A stretch of 64,000 bases of DNA from the NCBI GenBank assembly GCA_963765725.1, contig CAVXXI010000003.1:1364001-1428000 (forward strand), read 5' to 3'. Positions 44,870-55,793 of this stretch are shown in pieces (the first letter of the stretch is position 1; each line of letters opens with the position of its first letter). The notes below the pieces were generated by a model that made no database searches, was not told where the DNA came from, and saw nothing but the letters and a program-made list of their open reading frames with translations. This stretch comes from DASQEH01 sp963765725. Its GTDB lineage: Bacteria > Actinomycetota > Actinomycetes > Propionibacteriales > Nocardioidaceae. The translations under genes and the position numbers were made by a program.

Positions 44870-46591
44870 ATGAGCGAGTTCGACACGCCCGCGCACCTCA
44901 TCTCCCTCCTGGTGCAGCTGCGCAAGGCGCTCGACGACGGATACCTCCCGTTCGCTGCTGCTGACGCCAACGCCGCCCGTGCGGAGAGGGCTGCGGTCAT
45001 CAAGCAGCTCGACGACTACATCGTCCCGCGGTTGGTCCAGATCGACGCGCCCCTCCTGACCGTGGTCGGGGGCTCAACGGGCGCCGGGAAGTCCACCCTC
45101 GTCAACAGCCTCGTCGGCAGCCGGGTCACCATCCCCGGGGTACTCCGGCCGACCACTCGGTCGCCGGTGCTCGTCCACAACGTCGCCGACACACAGTGGT
45201 TCGGTACCGACCGGCTGCTCCCGGAGCTCGTCCGCACCGACCATGCCACGCACGACCAGGGCACGCTGCAGCTCGTGCCCACCGACCGGCTGCCCGCCGG
45301 GATCGCGGTCCTCGACGCACCGGACGTCGACTCGGTCGAGGAACGCAACCGTGAGCTGGCTGCGGAGCTGCTCGCCGCAGCCGACCTGTGGTTGTTCGTG
45401 ACGTCGGCGGCCCGGTACGCCGATCAGGTGCCCTGGGACTTCCTGAAGTCGGCCGCCGAGCGGAGCACCGCTGTCGCCATCGTGCTTGACCGGACCACCC
45501 CGGCGGCGGTGCAGGAGGTGAGCGCCCACCTCACGCGCATGCTGGAGGCGCGCGGGTTGGGCGAGTCCACGCTGTTCACCGTGCCGGAGTCGGTCGTCGA
45601 CGACGAAGGGCTGCTGCCTGCTGAGGCGGTCGCCCACATCCGGGGCTGGCTCGACGACCTCGCCTCCGACGCGACGGCCCGCTCGGCCGTCGTCCGCAAG
45701 ACACTCGACGGAGCCCTGTCGGCGCTCGGCCACCGGGTGCGTACCGTTTCGCGGGCGCTCAGAACCCAGGAGCAGATCGCCGCCCAGCTTCGCAACGACG
45801 TGCTCGCTGCCTATGCCGACGGGCTCGACGCGTTCGACCATGCGACCGGCGACGGCACGCTGCTGCGCGGCGAGGTGCTCGCGCGCTGGCAGGACTTCGT
45901 CGGTGCCGGTGAGTTCATGCGCAGCCTCGAGGACAAGGTCGGGCGCCTGCGTGACCGGCTCGTCAGCGCGGCGCGGGGACGTACCCAGCCGCTCCAGCGG
46001 CTCACCGTCGCGGTCGAGTCCGGTCTCGAGACCCTGATCGTCGAGCACGCGGAGTCCGCGGCCGAACGGGCGGCGCTCGCGTGGCGCTCGCTTCCTGCGG
46101 GGGCGCAGCTGCTGGCGACCGCGCCGGGAGACATCACCCGCGCCTCCAGGGACTTCAGGGCGAGGACCGAGAAAGCTGTACGCGAGTGGCAGGACGGCGT
46201 CTTGAGCCTTGTCCGCACCGAGGGCGCCGAGCGTCGGGCGACGGCCCGGTTCCTGGCCTACGGCGTCAACAGCCTGGGCGTGGTGCTGATGATCGCGGTG
46301 TTCTCTCAGACCGCGGGGCTGACCGGCGCCGAGGTCGGCATCGCCGGCGGTACGGCGGTACTCGGCCAGCGCATACTCGAGGCCGTCTTCGGCGACCAGG
46401 CCGTACGCCGCCTCGTCGACGAGGCTCGGCGAGACCTGCACCGACGCGTCGAGGAGGACCTGCTGGCGCCCGACCGCCAGCGTTTCCTCGACCTGCTCGA
46501 ACCTCGTGCCGTGCCGGTCGGGGCTGCGCAGCGGATCCTGGAGCTGTCGCGGGACATCGAGAGTCTGCGGTGGGAGGCGCGGTCAGCGTGA
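44870..46591 (+). CDS. Dynamin-like GTPase, first of a pair
   Basis: 573 residues from ATG 44870 (caggaggtg upstream). The P-loop is GGSTGAGKST near residues 70-79, switch T in RPTTRSPV, DAPDVDS as the D-x-x-G-like G3 and LDRTTP as the G4. A helical region and a late hydrophobic pair (LGVVLMIAVF; VGIAGGTAVLGQRILEAVF) suggest membrane contact. The stop overlaps the GTG of the second GTPase. The pair resembles Streptomyces DynA/DynB, which stabilise FtsZ rings in sporulation septa; that function is inference here. Confidence 0.85.
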   Translation: MSEFDTPAHLISLLVQLRKALDDGYLPFAAADANAARAERAAVIKQLDDYIVPRLVQIDAPLLTVVGGSTGAGKSTLVNSLVGSRVTIPGVLRPTTRSPVLVHNVADTQWFGTDRLLPELVRTDHATHDQGTLQLVPTDRLPAGIAVLDAPDVDSVEERNRELAAELLAAADLWLFVTSAARYADQVPWDFLKSAAERSTAVAIVLDRTTPAAVQEVSAHLTRMLEARGLGESTLFTVPESVVDDEGLLPAEAVAHIRGWLDDLASDATARSAVVRKTLDGALSALGHRVRTVSRALRTQEQIAAQLRNDVLAAYADGLDAFDHATGDGTLLRGEVLARWQDFVGAGEFMRSLEDKVGRLRDRLVSAARGRTQPLQRLTVAVESGLETLIVEHAESAAERAALAWRSLPAGAQLLATAPGDITRASRDFRARTEKAVREWQDGVLSLVRTEGAERRATARFLAYGVNSLGVVLMIAVFSQTAGLTGAEVGIAGGTAVLGQRILEAVFGDQAVRRLVDEARRDLHRRVEEDLLAPDRQRFLDLLEPRAVPVGAAQRILELSRDIESLRWEARSA

Positions 46592-48270
46592 ACGCCGTTG
46601 CCGACACCCTCCGTCGCGTGACGGGGCGCCAACCCGATGTCGCCGAGAGGGTCCAGGGGCTCCGCCGTGCGGCCGAGGCGGCCCGGGGACGTCTCGACCC
46701 GGCCCTCGTCGACGAGGCCGACGCCGTCGTCGAACGAGCCGGAGGGCGGCTCAAGCTGTCTGACCAGCACACCGTCGTCGCGCTTGCCGGCGCTACCGGA
46801 TCGGGCAAGTCCTCACTGTTCAACGCCCTCTGCGGCCTCGACCTCGCCGGTGTCGGGGTCCGGCGCCCGACGACGTCGTGGGCGCTGGCCTGCTCCTGGG
46901 GGCCGGAGGGTGCAGGCCAGTTGCTCGACTGGCTGGGCATCGCGCCGCGACACCAGGTCAACCGGATGGGAATGCTCGACGAGACCAAGCAGGACCGCGA
47001 CCTGCAAGGGCTCGTGCTGCTCGACCTGCCCGACCACGACTCGACTGAGGTGCAGCACCACCTCGAGGTGCAGCGCCTCGTCACGCTCGCCGACGTGCTG
47101 GTCTGGGTCCTCGACCCGCAGAAGTACGCCGATGCCGCCATCCATGACCGCTTCCTAAGGCCCCTGGCCACGCACTCCGACGTGATGATGGTCGTGCTCA
47201 ACCACGTCGACGAGATCCCCGCCGGCGGAGTCGACGCATGCATGTCCGACGTCAGGCGCCTGCTCACCGTGGACGGTCTCGACACGGTACCGGTGTTCGC
47301 GACGTCGGCGACCCGGGGAGACGGGCTCGACGACCTGCGTCGGGCACTCGTCGGCCGGGTGTCGAAGAAGAGGCAGGCACGCGACCGCATCCTGGCCGAC
47401 GTCGACTCGGCGGCGCGGCGGCTCGACGAGGCGACGGGCAGCGGCCATCCCGTGGACGTCCGCGGGCCTGTGCACGACGAGCTCCAGGCGGCGTGTGTCC
47501 AGGCCGCCGGAGTGCCGGTCGTGGTCGACGCGATCCGGTCCACGACGCTGCTGCGGGCGACCCGCGCGACGGGCTGGCCGGTGACGTCGTGGCTCTCGAG
47601 GCTCCGTCGCGATCCGCTTCGGCGCCTGGGTCTCGGCCCCGACCCGGTCGACGCGGTCGACGTGGACGGCGCCCAGGTGGCGCGGCGCCAGGCCAGCGAG
47701 TGGCGGATGCCGCAGCACGAGACCGTCTCGCGTGCGCGCCTCGACGCGGCCGTGCGGGGCGTGTCCGACAGCGTCACGGACGGCATGGCGACCCCTTGGC
47801 AGAACGCGATTCGCGCGGCGTCCACCTCGAGGGTCGGCGAGCTCAGGTCTGCGCTGAACACCGCCGTGGCGCGAACCGACCTCGGGGTCTCGTCCGACCC
47901 GTGGTGGTGGCGAGCCGTGCGCGTGGTCCAGTGGGTCCTGTTCTCGGCGGCCGTTGTCGGTGCCCTCTGGCTCGCAGGGCTGGCCGGCTTGTCGTACCTG
48001 CGGCTCAGCGTCCCCGACACGGGTGACGTGGGGGGTATCCCGGTTCCGACCGTGCTGCTCGTCGCCGGAGTCGTCCTCGGAGTCCTGCTCTCGCTGCTGT
48101 GTCAGCGGCTGGCGCAGATCTCGGCCCGGCGTCGAGCCCGCAGGGCGGACAACCGGCTGCGGGCATCCATCGCCGAAGTGAGCGACAGCCTCGTCGTACG
48201 CCCGATCCAGGCCGAGCTGGACGCGTATGCCGAGTGCCGTCGGGGACTCGACACGGCGCTCAAGCGCTGA
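46588..48270 (+). CDS. Dynamin-like GTPase, second of a pair
   Basis: 560 residues from GTG 46588, overlapping the preceding stop. P-loop GATGSGKSS, RPTTSWA, G3 in LLDLPDHDS, G4 NHVDEI (NxxD form NHVD). A C-terminal pair of membrane helices (VVQWVLFSAAVVGALWLAGL; PTVLLVAGVVLGVLLSLL) anchors it. Together with the first GTPase it probably forms a membrane-remodelling heteromer. EttA follows after 72 bases in the same direction. Confidence 0.88.
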   Translation: MNAVADTLRRVTGRQPDVAERVQGLRRAAEAARGRLDPALVDEADAVVERAGGRLKLSDQHTVVALAGATGSGKSSLFNALCGLDLAGVGVRRPTTSWALACSWGPEGAGQLLDWLGIAPRHQVNRMGMLDETKQDRDLQGLVLLDLPDHDSTEVQHHLEVQRLVTLADVLVWVLDPQKYADAAIHDRFLRPLATHSDVMMVVLNHVDEIPAGGVDACMSDVRRLLTVDGLDTVPVFATSATRGDGLDDLRRALVGRVSKKRQARDRILADVDSAARRLDEATGSGHPVDVRGPVHDELQAACVQAAGVPVVVDAIRSTTLLRATRATGWPVTSWLSRLRRDPLRRLGLGPDPVDAVDVDGAQVARRQASEWRMPQHETVSRARLDAAVRGVSDSVTDGMATPWQNAIRAASTSRVGELRSALNTAVARTDLGVSSDPWWWRAVRVVQWVLFSAAVVGALWLAGLAGLSYLRLSVPDTGDVGGIPVPTVLLVAGVVLGVLLSLLCQRLAQISARRRARRADNRLRASIAEVSDSLVVRPIQAELDAYAECRRGLDTALKR

Positions 48271-48342
48271 CCCCGCCGGGTGCACCGACGACGGCATCAC
48301 GGAGTTGGGCCGGCGACACGCCGCGACGTAGGCTCTGGCGTC

Positions 48343-50025
<1,683 letters not shown>

Positions 50026-50106
50026 TCCCTCGACCCACAGCCGACAAGATCCGACTTCCAGGTAGCAGGGGCTCCCTCGACGTCGAATCCTTCGGGTTCT
50101 GGACGG

Positions 50107-50595
50107 CTACGCCGACTTGGGTGACAGCACCGGGTCGGGATCCCCGGTCTCGAGCGCCTCGGCCACGGTACTGAAGGCACGACCGATGGCGGTCAGGTCT
50201 TCTGCCGACACGACGTCGATGAGCGCGCTCCTGACCGAGTCGACGTGGTCGGGGGCCGCGTCGACGAGTTTGGCGAGGCCCCGCTCGGTGAGATGGGCGG
50301 TGACACCTCGTCCATCGGACGGGCACTGCCTGCGGACCACGAGCCCGGCTCGCTCCATCCTGGCGATGGTATGGGTGATCCGGCTCCGGGAGTTCTTCAC
50401 GGAGTCGGCGAGCTCGGCCATCCGGAGCGCACGGTCGCCGGACTCCGAGAGCCGGACGAGGATCTCGTACTCCGGCAGCGACAGGTCATGGTGCTCACGA
50501 AGGTCACGGTCGAGGCGGTCCATGAGTAAGGTGCTTCCCAGCAGGAAGGACCGCCAGTCCCGCTGCTGCTGGGTCGTCAACCACTGCGTTGCCAT
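50107..50595 (-). CDS. MarR-family regulator
   Basis: 162 residues from ATG 50595. Winged helix: DRALRMAELADSVKNSRSRITHTIARMERAGLVVRRQCPSDGRGVTAHLTERG, with the D-x-R-G wing motif. It lies 34 bases downstream of the thiolase gene in the same direction and may be co-transcribed, so it could control beta-oxidation genes (inference). Convergent with ettA; the 81 bases between hold no clear terminator. Confidence 0.9.
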   Translation of the reverse strand: MATQWLTTQQQRDWRSFLLGSTLLMDRLDRDLREHHDLSLPEYEILVRLSESGDRALRMAELADSVKNSRSRITHTIARMERAGLVVRRQCPSDGRGVTAHLTERGLAKLVDAAPDHVDSVRSALIDVVSAEDLTAIGRAFSTVAEALETGDPDPVLSPKSA

Positions 50596-50629
50596 GGCCC
50601 CAGTGTACAGATAGTGCAATATTCAACCA

Positions 50630-51850
50630 TCAGCTGAGGCGTTCCAGGATCATGGCCATGCCCTGGCCGCCCCCGACGCACAAGGTGATGAGCCCCGTGG
50701 ACTTGTCGTGGAAGTCGAGCGAGTTGAGCATCGTCGCCTGGAGCCGAGCCCCCGTCATGCCGAACGGGTGACCGACGGCGATGGCGCCACCGTTGACATT
50801 GAGCTTGTCGATGTCGATCTTGAGGTCCTGGTACGACGGCACCACCTGGGCCGCGAAGGCCTCGTTGATCTCGACCAGGTCGATGTCGTCGATCGTCATA
50901 CCTGCACGGCTCAGGGCCTGGTGCGTCGCGTCGACCGGACCCAGCCCCATGATCTCCGGGGACAGCCCGCTCACGCCGGTGGCGACGATGCGCGCCAAGG
51001 GAGTGACCCCGAGCGCAGCCGCCTTGGTGTCGCTCATGATCACGACGGCTGCTGCGCCGTCGTTGAGGGGGCAGCAGTTGCCCGCCGTCACCAGGCCGTC
51101 CGGGCGGAAGACCGGCTTGAGCTGTGACACGGCCTCATAGGTGACGCCGGCCCGCGGACCGTCGTCGGCGCTCACCGAAGCGCCGTCGGGCAAGGTGACG
51201 GGCACGATCTCCCGTTGCCAGAAGCCCGCGGCGAGGGCCTTCTCGGCGAGGTTCTGGCTGCGGACGCCGAACTCGTCGAGCTCGCGTCGGGAGATCCCGC
51301 GGGACTGGGCGAGATTCTCCGCGGTCTGACCCATCGGGATGTAGATGTCGGGCACGAGACCGTCCAGCCGGGGGTCGTGCCACTCCGCGGAGGGATCCTG
51401 CGCCCTGTCCTCGGTTCGCTTGCGTGCCTCGTCGAAGACCGGGTTACGCGTGTTCGGGTGCGAGTCGGAGCTCCCGTTGGCGAACCGCGACACCATCTCC
51501 ACACCGGCGCTGACGAAGACGTCGCCCTCGCCCGCCTTGATCGCGTGGAAGGCCATCCGCGAGGTCTGGACGCTGGAGGCGCAGTAACGGGTGACCGTGG
51601 TTGCGGAGAGGTCGTCGTAGCCCAGCAGGACAGCCACCACCCGGGCCATGTTGAAGCCCTGCTCGCCGCCGGGCAGTCCGCACCCGAGCATGAGGTCGTC
51701 GATCTCATGGGGGTCGAGCTCGGGCACCTTCGCGAGGACGGCCGCAACCATGGCCGCGGCCAGGTCGTCGGGCCTCAGGTCCTTCAGCGAGCCTTTGACC
51801 GCTCGGCCGATCGGTGAGCGGGCAGCGGCGACGAGAACGGCATCCGGCAT
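50630..51850 (-). CDS. Acetyl-CoA C-acetyltransferase (thiolase)
   Basis: 406 residues from ATG 51850 (ccaggag-type site upstream; the longer frame from 51928 is unlikely). Catalytic Cys in RYCASSVQTSRMA (about residue 91), GNCCPLNDGAAAVV, EINEAFAAQ, NVNGGAIAVGHPFGMTGAR with the His, and CVGGGQGMAMILE with the second Cys. Degradative thiolase of fatty-acid beta-oxidation or acetoacetyl-CoA formation. Confidence 0.94.
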   Translation of the reverse strand: MPDAVLVAAARSPIGRAVKGSLKDLRPDDLAAAMVAAVLAKVPELDPHEIDDLMLGCGLPGGEQGFNMARVVAVLLGYDDLSATTVTRYCASSVQTSRMAFHAIKAGEGDVFVSAGVEMVSRFANGSSDSHPNTRNPVFDEARKRTEDRAQDPSAEWHDPRLDGLVPDIYIPMGQTAENLAQSRGISRRELDEFGVRSQNLAEKALAAGFWQREIVPVTLPDGASVSADDGPRAGVTYEAVSQLKPVFRPDGLVTAGNCCPLNDGAAAVVIMSDTKAAALGVTPLARIVATGVSGLSPEIMGLGPVDATHQALSRAGMTIDDIDLVEINEAFAAQVVPSYQDLKIDIDKLNVNGGAIAVGHPFGMTGARLQATMLNSLDFHDKSTGLITLCVGGGQGMAMILERLS

Positions 51851-51936
51851 GGTTCCTCCAGGGAAATGGTCCTGCTCGGAGCCTACTGTCCGGCTTGGGC
51901 TACCGATGTGGAAGAGCGGGGCTGTCAAGATGGAGT

Positions 51937-52359
51937 GTGACCCGCCACGTGTTCATGCTGAAGCCCCGATGGTCGGACCTCGACGCCTACGCGCACGTCA
52001 ACAACGTGACCTGGCTGGAGTACCTGCAGGAGGCACGGGTGGACATGCTCTTCGTCCACGCTCCCGCCCGGGGTGCCGAGGGACTCGCGGACGGGGTGCT
52101 GGTGGTGCGGGCGGAGATCGAGTACCGACGGGCGATGCTCTTCCGCCAGGACCCGTACGCGATCGAGATGTGGGTGTCGAAGATCGGCGCCGCGTCGTTC
52201 ACGATCAGCTACGAGATCGCCGAGAACGACGAGCAGGGACGCCGGATCCTGTACGGGCGCGCGTCGACCGTCCAGGCACCGGTCGACCTCGCGACGGGAC
52301 GCTCGCGGCGCCTCAATACCACGGAGCGCGAGGTGCTTGGCCGCTTCACCGACGCCTAA
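51937..52359 (+). CDS. Acyl-CoA thioesterase (4HBT hotdog)
   Basis: 140 residues from GTG 51937 (gatggag upstream). Typical 4-hydroxybenzoyl-CoA-type hotdog: PRWSDLDAYAHVNNVTWLEYLQEAR with the catalytic Asp, then VVRAEIEYRRAMLF. It hydrolyses acyl-CoA thioesters. It lies near ettA as in other actinobacteria (Rv2475c near Rv2477c) and is divergent from the thiolase, 86 bases apart. Confidence 0.92.
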   Translation: MTRHVFMLKPRWSDLDAYAHVNNVTWLEYLQEARVDMLFVHAPARGAEGLADGVLVVRAEIEYRRAMLFRQDPYAIEMWVSKIGAASFTISYEIAENDEQGRRILYGRASTVQAPVDLATGRSRRLNTTEREVLGRFTDA

Positions 52360-52372
52360 GCGATCGCGGGCC

Positions 52373-52890
52373 TCATCGTCGAGGCAGCCGCTCGTTGATG
52401 TCCTGCGACATCCGCACGATCGCGAAGTAGAACTCCAACGTCATCCGGATGAAGGCCAGGTACACCAGCGCTACGACGGCCCCGACGAGCAGGACCAGGA
52501 TCCCCGCACCCGCATTCTTCGCGAAAGCGCTGATCACGAAGACCACGTAGAACAGGGCCACAGCGATCGTGGCGAGCACGTAGACCAGCTTGACGATCTT
52601 GGGGGTCACGAACGAGCTGAAGCTGAAGTCGAACAGGGCAGCGAAAAAGCCGCCTTCGCCTGCGTTCGGCGGCTGACCGCCCGCGGAGGGATAGGCGGGC
52701 ATCCCGTATCCCGGAGGGGGGCCGCCTGACTGCGGCGGACCACCGTAGGGCGGCGGCCCCGACTGCGGCGGCCCCGACCGGGGCGGGCCGTAGGCGGCGG
52801 CGCCGGCTGCGGCGGCCCCGACTGGGGCAGACCGCCGTACGGCGGCTGGGTGGGGTGGCCCTCCGGCGGCGGTGGGTGGCTACTGCTCAT
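52373..52890 (-). CDS. DUF4282 membrane protein (one frame break)
   Basis: ATG 52890 follows caggaggg and gives MSSSHPPPPEGHPTQPPYGG, a Pro/Gly/Gln/Ser-rich cytoplasmic tail. The frame breaks near 52795-52815 inside this repetitive tail; the correct frame continues GPPRSGPPQSGPPPYGG and then FFAALFDFSFSSFVTPKIVKLVY, the DUF4282 hallmark with two membrane helices (VLATIAVALFYVVFVI; GILVLLVGAVVALVYLAF). Length is about 172 residues. Function unknown. Convergent with the thioesterase gene, 13 bases apart. Confidence 0.82.
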
Positions 52891-53097
52891 GACGGCCCTC
52901 CTGTGACGACGTAGCAACGGACAGTCACAGGCTGTCACAGGTCGGGCCCGGTCGTCAGCACCCTCGCGGGTGCCGATACACGTGTCCGGCCGGGACCGCC
53001 GCGTACGTGTCCGGTACCCGAGCCGGGCTTTGCCAGCCCTGGGCGCGGCTCCTCCTGGACCGCCGCCGACGGCCCCGCCCGGCAGCCAGGGCGGTGG
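52891..53097. other. 207-bp intergenic stretch
   Basis: No gene supported. It contains two copies of a short ACGTGTCCGG run (near 52980 and 53005) and a possible hairpin around 53020-53045. The DUF4282 promoter should lie close to 52890-52940. Confidence 0.4.
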
Positions 53098-53589
53098 CTA
53101 CTCCGCGTTGGGCACGATGCGCAGGGCCCTGCCACCGTCGTCGCCGGACGCTGCGGCGTCGTGCGGCGAGGCGTGCGACGTACCCGGCGCGTCGGCCGTG
53201 TCGTCCGGGCTGTTGACCAGGAAGTGGGCGGCGCGGACGACGTAGTCCCAGAACTGCTGCTTGTGGTCCATCGACATGTCCGACTGCTCGAGCGCGGCGT
53301 GCATATGCGTGAGCCAGCGGTCGCGGGCGGAGGGCGTGACGGCGAACGGGCCGTGCCGCTGGCCAAGGCGCGGGTGACCACGTGTGTCTGAGTACGTCGT
53401 CGGTCCCCCCCAGTACTGCTCGAGGAACATCCGGAAGCGCACCTCGGCGGGACCGAGGTCCTCCTCGGGGTACACCGCGCGCAGCACCGGGTCCGAGGCG
53501 ACACCCTCGTAGAAGGCCTTGACGAGGCGAACGAACGTCTCGTGGCCTCCGACGGCGTCGTAGAACGTCTGCTCGGGCGATGTGGTCAT
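53098..53589 (-). CDS. glbO: Group II truncated haemoglobin
   Basis: 163 residues. Two-over-two globin of the HbO type: TFYDAVGGHETFVRLVKAFYEGV with the B10 Tyr region, RFRMFLEQYWGGPTTYSDTRGHPRLGQRHGPFAV with the proximal His in RHGPF, and RWLTHMHAAL with the G8 Trp. These proteins bind O2 and are linked to redox signalling. A disordered C-terminal extension of about 35 residues (TADAPGTSHASPHDAAASG) is longer than in Rv2470. Confidence 0.94.
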   Translation of the reverse strand: MTTSPEQTFYDAVGGHETFVRLVKAFYEGVASDPVLRAVYPEEDLGPAEVRFRMFLEQYWGGPTTYSDTRGHPRLGQRHGPFAVTPSARDRWLTHMHAALEQSDMSMDHKQQFWDYVVRAAHFLVNSPDDTADAPGTSHASPHDAAASGDDGGRALRIVPNAE

Positions 53590-53645
53590 GACGTCATTGT
53601 CTCAGCCGGCTCAAGGCGGGGCCGACACGCAGACCCGTCAGCCGG

Positions 53646-54644
53646 TCACCCCGGCTGCGCCTCGGAACCTGAGCCGGCCGTCGGCGGCGGGTCACGGCGC
53701 CACACCATGCGCTGGGGGAGCGGGATCTCGATCCCCTCGGCGTCGAAGCGATCCTTCACCCGCTCGCGTAGCTCCCGTGCCACGCTCCACTGCTGGAGAG
53801 GAGCCGTCTTCACCACCAAGCGCATGACGACACCGTCGGGGTCCCAGCGTTCGACACCCCACACCTCCGGCTCCTCGAGGATGTCCGGGCGGTACTCGGG
53901 GTCCTCCCAGACCGCCTGCGCCACCTCCTGGAGGACCTCGCGCACCCGCCCGAGGTCTGCGGAGAACGCGACCGGGACGTCAAGTACCGTTCGGGCCCAC
54001 TCCTGGCTCATGTTGCCGACCGCGAGGATCTCGCCGTTGCGGACGTACCAGACGGTTCCGTTGACGTCGCGCAGCCGCGTCACCCGCAGACCCACGGCTT
54101 CGATGGTGCCGGAGGCGGTACCGAGGTTGACACTGTCGCCGACGCCGTACTGGTCCTCGAGGATCAAGAAGATGCCACCGAGGAAGTCCTTCACCAGGCT
54201 CTGCGCCCCGAAACCGAGCGCCAGGCCGACGATGCCGGCGCTCGCGATCAACGGCGCGATGTTGTAGCCCAGCTGGGCTACAACCATGAACACGACGATC
54301 ACGGCGATCACCCCGGTGGTGATGCTCTTAAGCAGACCGCCCATCGTGGTCGCCCGCTGCTCGCGCCGCTGAGCCGCCGCGGAGTTCGGGTCGGTGAAGA
54401 GCTGCGGCAGGCGCCCGCGTGCGATCACGGACGGGAGCGGTCCCTCCGCAGCAGCCGCGGTGATCTTGTCGATGGCCCGATGCAGCAGCCAGCGGATGAT
54501 CAGCCCGATCAATACCAGGGCGATGATCGACAGAGGTTTGGCGATGAGCCAGTTCGACGCCCGGGCGAGCCAGGCGTTGTGTGTGCTGTCCTCGACCAGA
54601 CGACACAGGTCGCCGCCGCTGGTAGGGCAGTCGGAACTCGCCAC
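53646..54644 (-). CDS. MscS-type mechanosensitive channel
   Basis: 332 residues from GTG 54644. Helices near residues 33-50 and 105-125 are followed by the pore helix LIASAGIVGLALGFGAQSLVKDFLGGIFLILEDQYGVGD, the MscS hallmark, and the beta domain (GTIEAVGLRVTRLRDVNGTVWYVRNGEI). Opens under membrane tension to release solutes. It lies 56 bases upstream of glbO in the same direction. Confidence 0.94.
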   Translation of the reverse strand: MASSDCPTSGGDLCRLVEDSTHNAWLARASNWLIAKPLSIIALVLIGLIIRWLLHRAIDKITAAAAEGPLPSVIARGRLPQLFTDPNSAAAQRREQRATTMGGLLKSITTGVIAVIVVFMVVAQLGYNIAPLIASAGIVGLALGFGAQSLVKDFLGGIFLILEDQYGVGDSVNLGTASGTIEAVGLRVTRLRDVNGTVWYVRNGEILAVGNMSQEWARTVLDVPVAFSADLGRVREVLQEVAQAVWEDPEYRPDILEEPEVWGVERWDPDGVVMRLVVKTAPLQQWSVARELRERVKDRFDAEGIEIPLPQRMVWRRDPPPTAGSGSEAQPG

Positions 54645-54735
54645 GCTCCTCCTTCCGCACAGGCGCCGAGGCGGACGTCGGGTAGCCGGTCACCCATGAC
54701 GGTACATCCCGGGTTGGGAGCGATACCGTTGCCCT

Positions 54736-55107
54736 GTGACCCTCGCAGACACCCCGAACGACTGGCCGAACCCCCCGCCCATGTCGACGCTGCATGGCCT
54801 GCTCCTGTTCGTCGGGACGCCGCTGTTGGCGATCGTCGTGATCTCCCTGCTGGTGATGGCCCCGTCGTTGGCCAAGGGGCCGCGGTACCGACCCGGGCGC
54901 CAGTGGGACGCCCGGCCGGAGCAGTTCGGGGCGCTACCGGCCCGCTCCGCCGAGCCGGGCCGTGAGCTCTCCTCGGGGGCTGATCCGGGCCGTGAGCTCT
55001 CCTCGGGGGCTGCGGTGAGCACCCGCGAGCAGGCGACGGGTGGGCCGCGGGACCGTCGGGACACGACCAACGAGGACACCACAGGCGGGGCCAGTGTCAC
55101 CTGGTGA
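54736..55107 (+). CDS. Small membrane protein with a 10-residue tandem repeat
   Basis: 123 residues from GTG 54736. One membrane helix (LHGLLLFVGTPLLAIVVISLLVM), then a disordered tail with a PGRELSSGAD / PGRELSSGAA duplication. No known family. Overlaps the start of the DUF5130 gene by 14 bases, so they are probably co-translated. Confidence 0.8.
   Translation: MTLADTPNDWPNPPPMSTLHGLLLFVGTPLLAIVVISLLVMAPSLAKGPRYRPGRQWDARPEQFGALPARSAEPGRELSSGADPGRELSSGAAVSTREQATGGPRDRRDTTNEDTTGGASVTW
54955..55014. repeat. 30-bp direct tandem duplication inside a coding region
   Basis: Two 30-bp units, 54955-54984 and 54985-55014, identical except at their last two bases. The length is a multiple of three, so the frame is kept and the protein gains a 10-residue repeat. 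Probably a recent slippage duplication that may vary in copy number. Confidence 0.9.
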
Positions 55108-55483
55108 GGCCTTCACCGACGACCAGCGTCGTGAGATAGAGAAGGCGATCCGTGACGCCGATCGCATCTCCGGCCTCGAGTTCTCCGTCCACGTAGGCCC
55201 GTCGGAAGGCGACAGCCGGCGTAGCGCCGAGGCGCTGCACGCGGCGCTCCCGCATCCGGCCACCAGCGTCCTGGTCCATGTCGACCCGGTCCAGCGCACG
55301 CTGGAGATCGTCACCGGGTCGTCGTCGAAGTACGCCCTCGGCAACCAGCAGGTCGCGCTCGCATCTCTCACGATGCAGTCGGCATTCGTGGCCGGTGACC
55401 TCGCCGGCGGGCTGCGTGCCGGCGTCGTGCAGCTCGGCTCGCTGGCAGTCCCTGACACAAGCCTGCACACCGACACACCTTGA
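55094..55483 (+). CDS. DUF5130 / TPM-like protein
   Basis: 129 residues from GTG 55094 (an overlapping start within the preceding gene). FTDDQRREIEKAIRDADRISGLEFSVHVGPSEGD and VLVHVDPVQRTLEIVTG match the actinobacterial DUF5130 family. Its central fold resembles TPM-domain phosphatases, without proven activity. Soluble. Confidence 0.85.
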   Translation: MSPGEAFTDDQRREIEKAIRDADRISGLEFSVHVGPSEGDSRRSAEALHAALPHPATSVLVHVDPVQRTLEIVTGSSSKYALGNQQVALASLTMQSAFVAGDLAGGLRAGVVQLGSLAVPDTSLHTDTP

Positions 55484-55793
55484 CGTCTTGTTGCGCGTGC
55501 TTCGGTGGGCGGCACAGGCGCGGCGCCGGTTCGGTCGGTCGAGCTGGCAGGCGCGCGCTCGGTACTGGACTGTTCTGACGCCGTCCTACCCCGAAGGTCC
55601 GACTGCGCGGTTGCTCGGGCTACCTGAAACTCAGATCTTCGCGGTCGTGGACCAAGCAGTAGCCGAGGGATCCGATTTCCAGGTGCCTCGGGCTAGGTCC
55701 GGCTCGGACGTCTGGCGGGTGCAGGCCGCCGGGCGACCTGGACCGGTCCTACCTCGAGGCGGCGCGGGCACCCCACGATCGGACATCAGGGCC
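55484..55793. other. 310-bp stretch with a possible gene fragment
   Basis: Downstream of the DUF5130 stop, a plus-strand frame reads LLRVLRWAAQARRRFGR and then RARYWTVLTPSYPEGPTARLLGLPE before merging with antisense of pepN. It has protein-like content but no start codon and no continuation. RYWTV occurs near the N-terminus of some actinobacterial integrases, which is too weak to name it. Otherwise nothing is recognised. Confidence 0.4.

Noticed and set aside
50026..50106. Factor-independent terminator after ettA
   Set aside because: The only candidate hairpin (around the TTCG at 50091-50094) needs a bulge and has no U-run.
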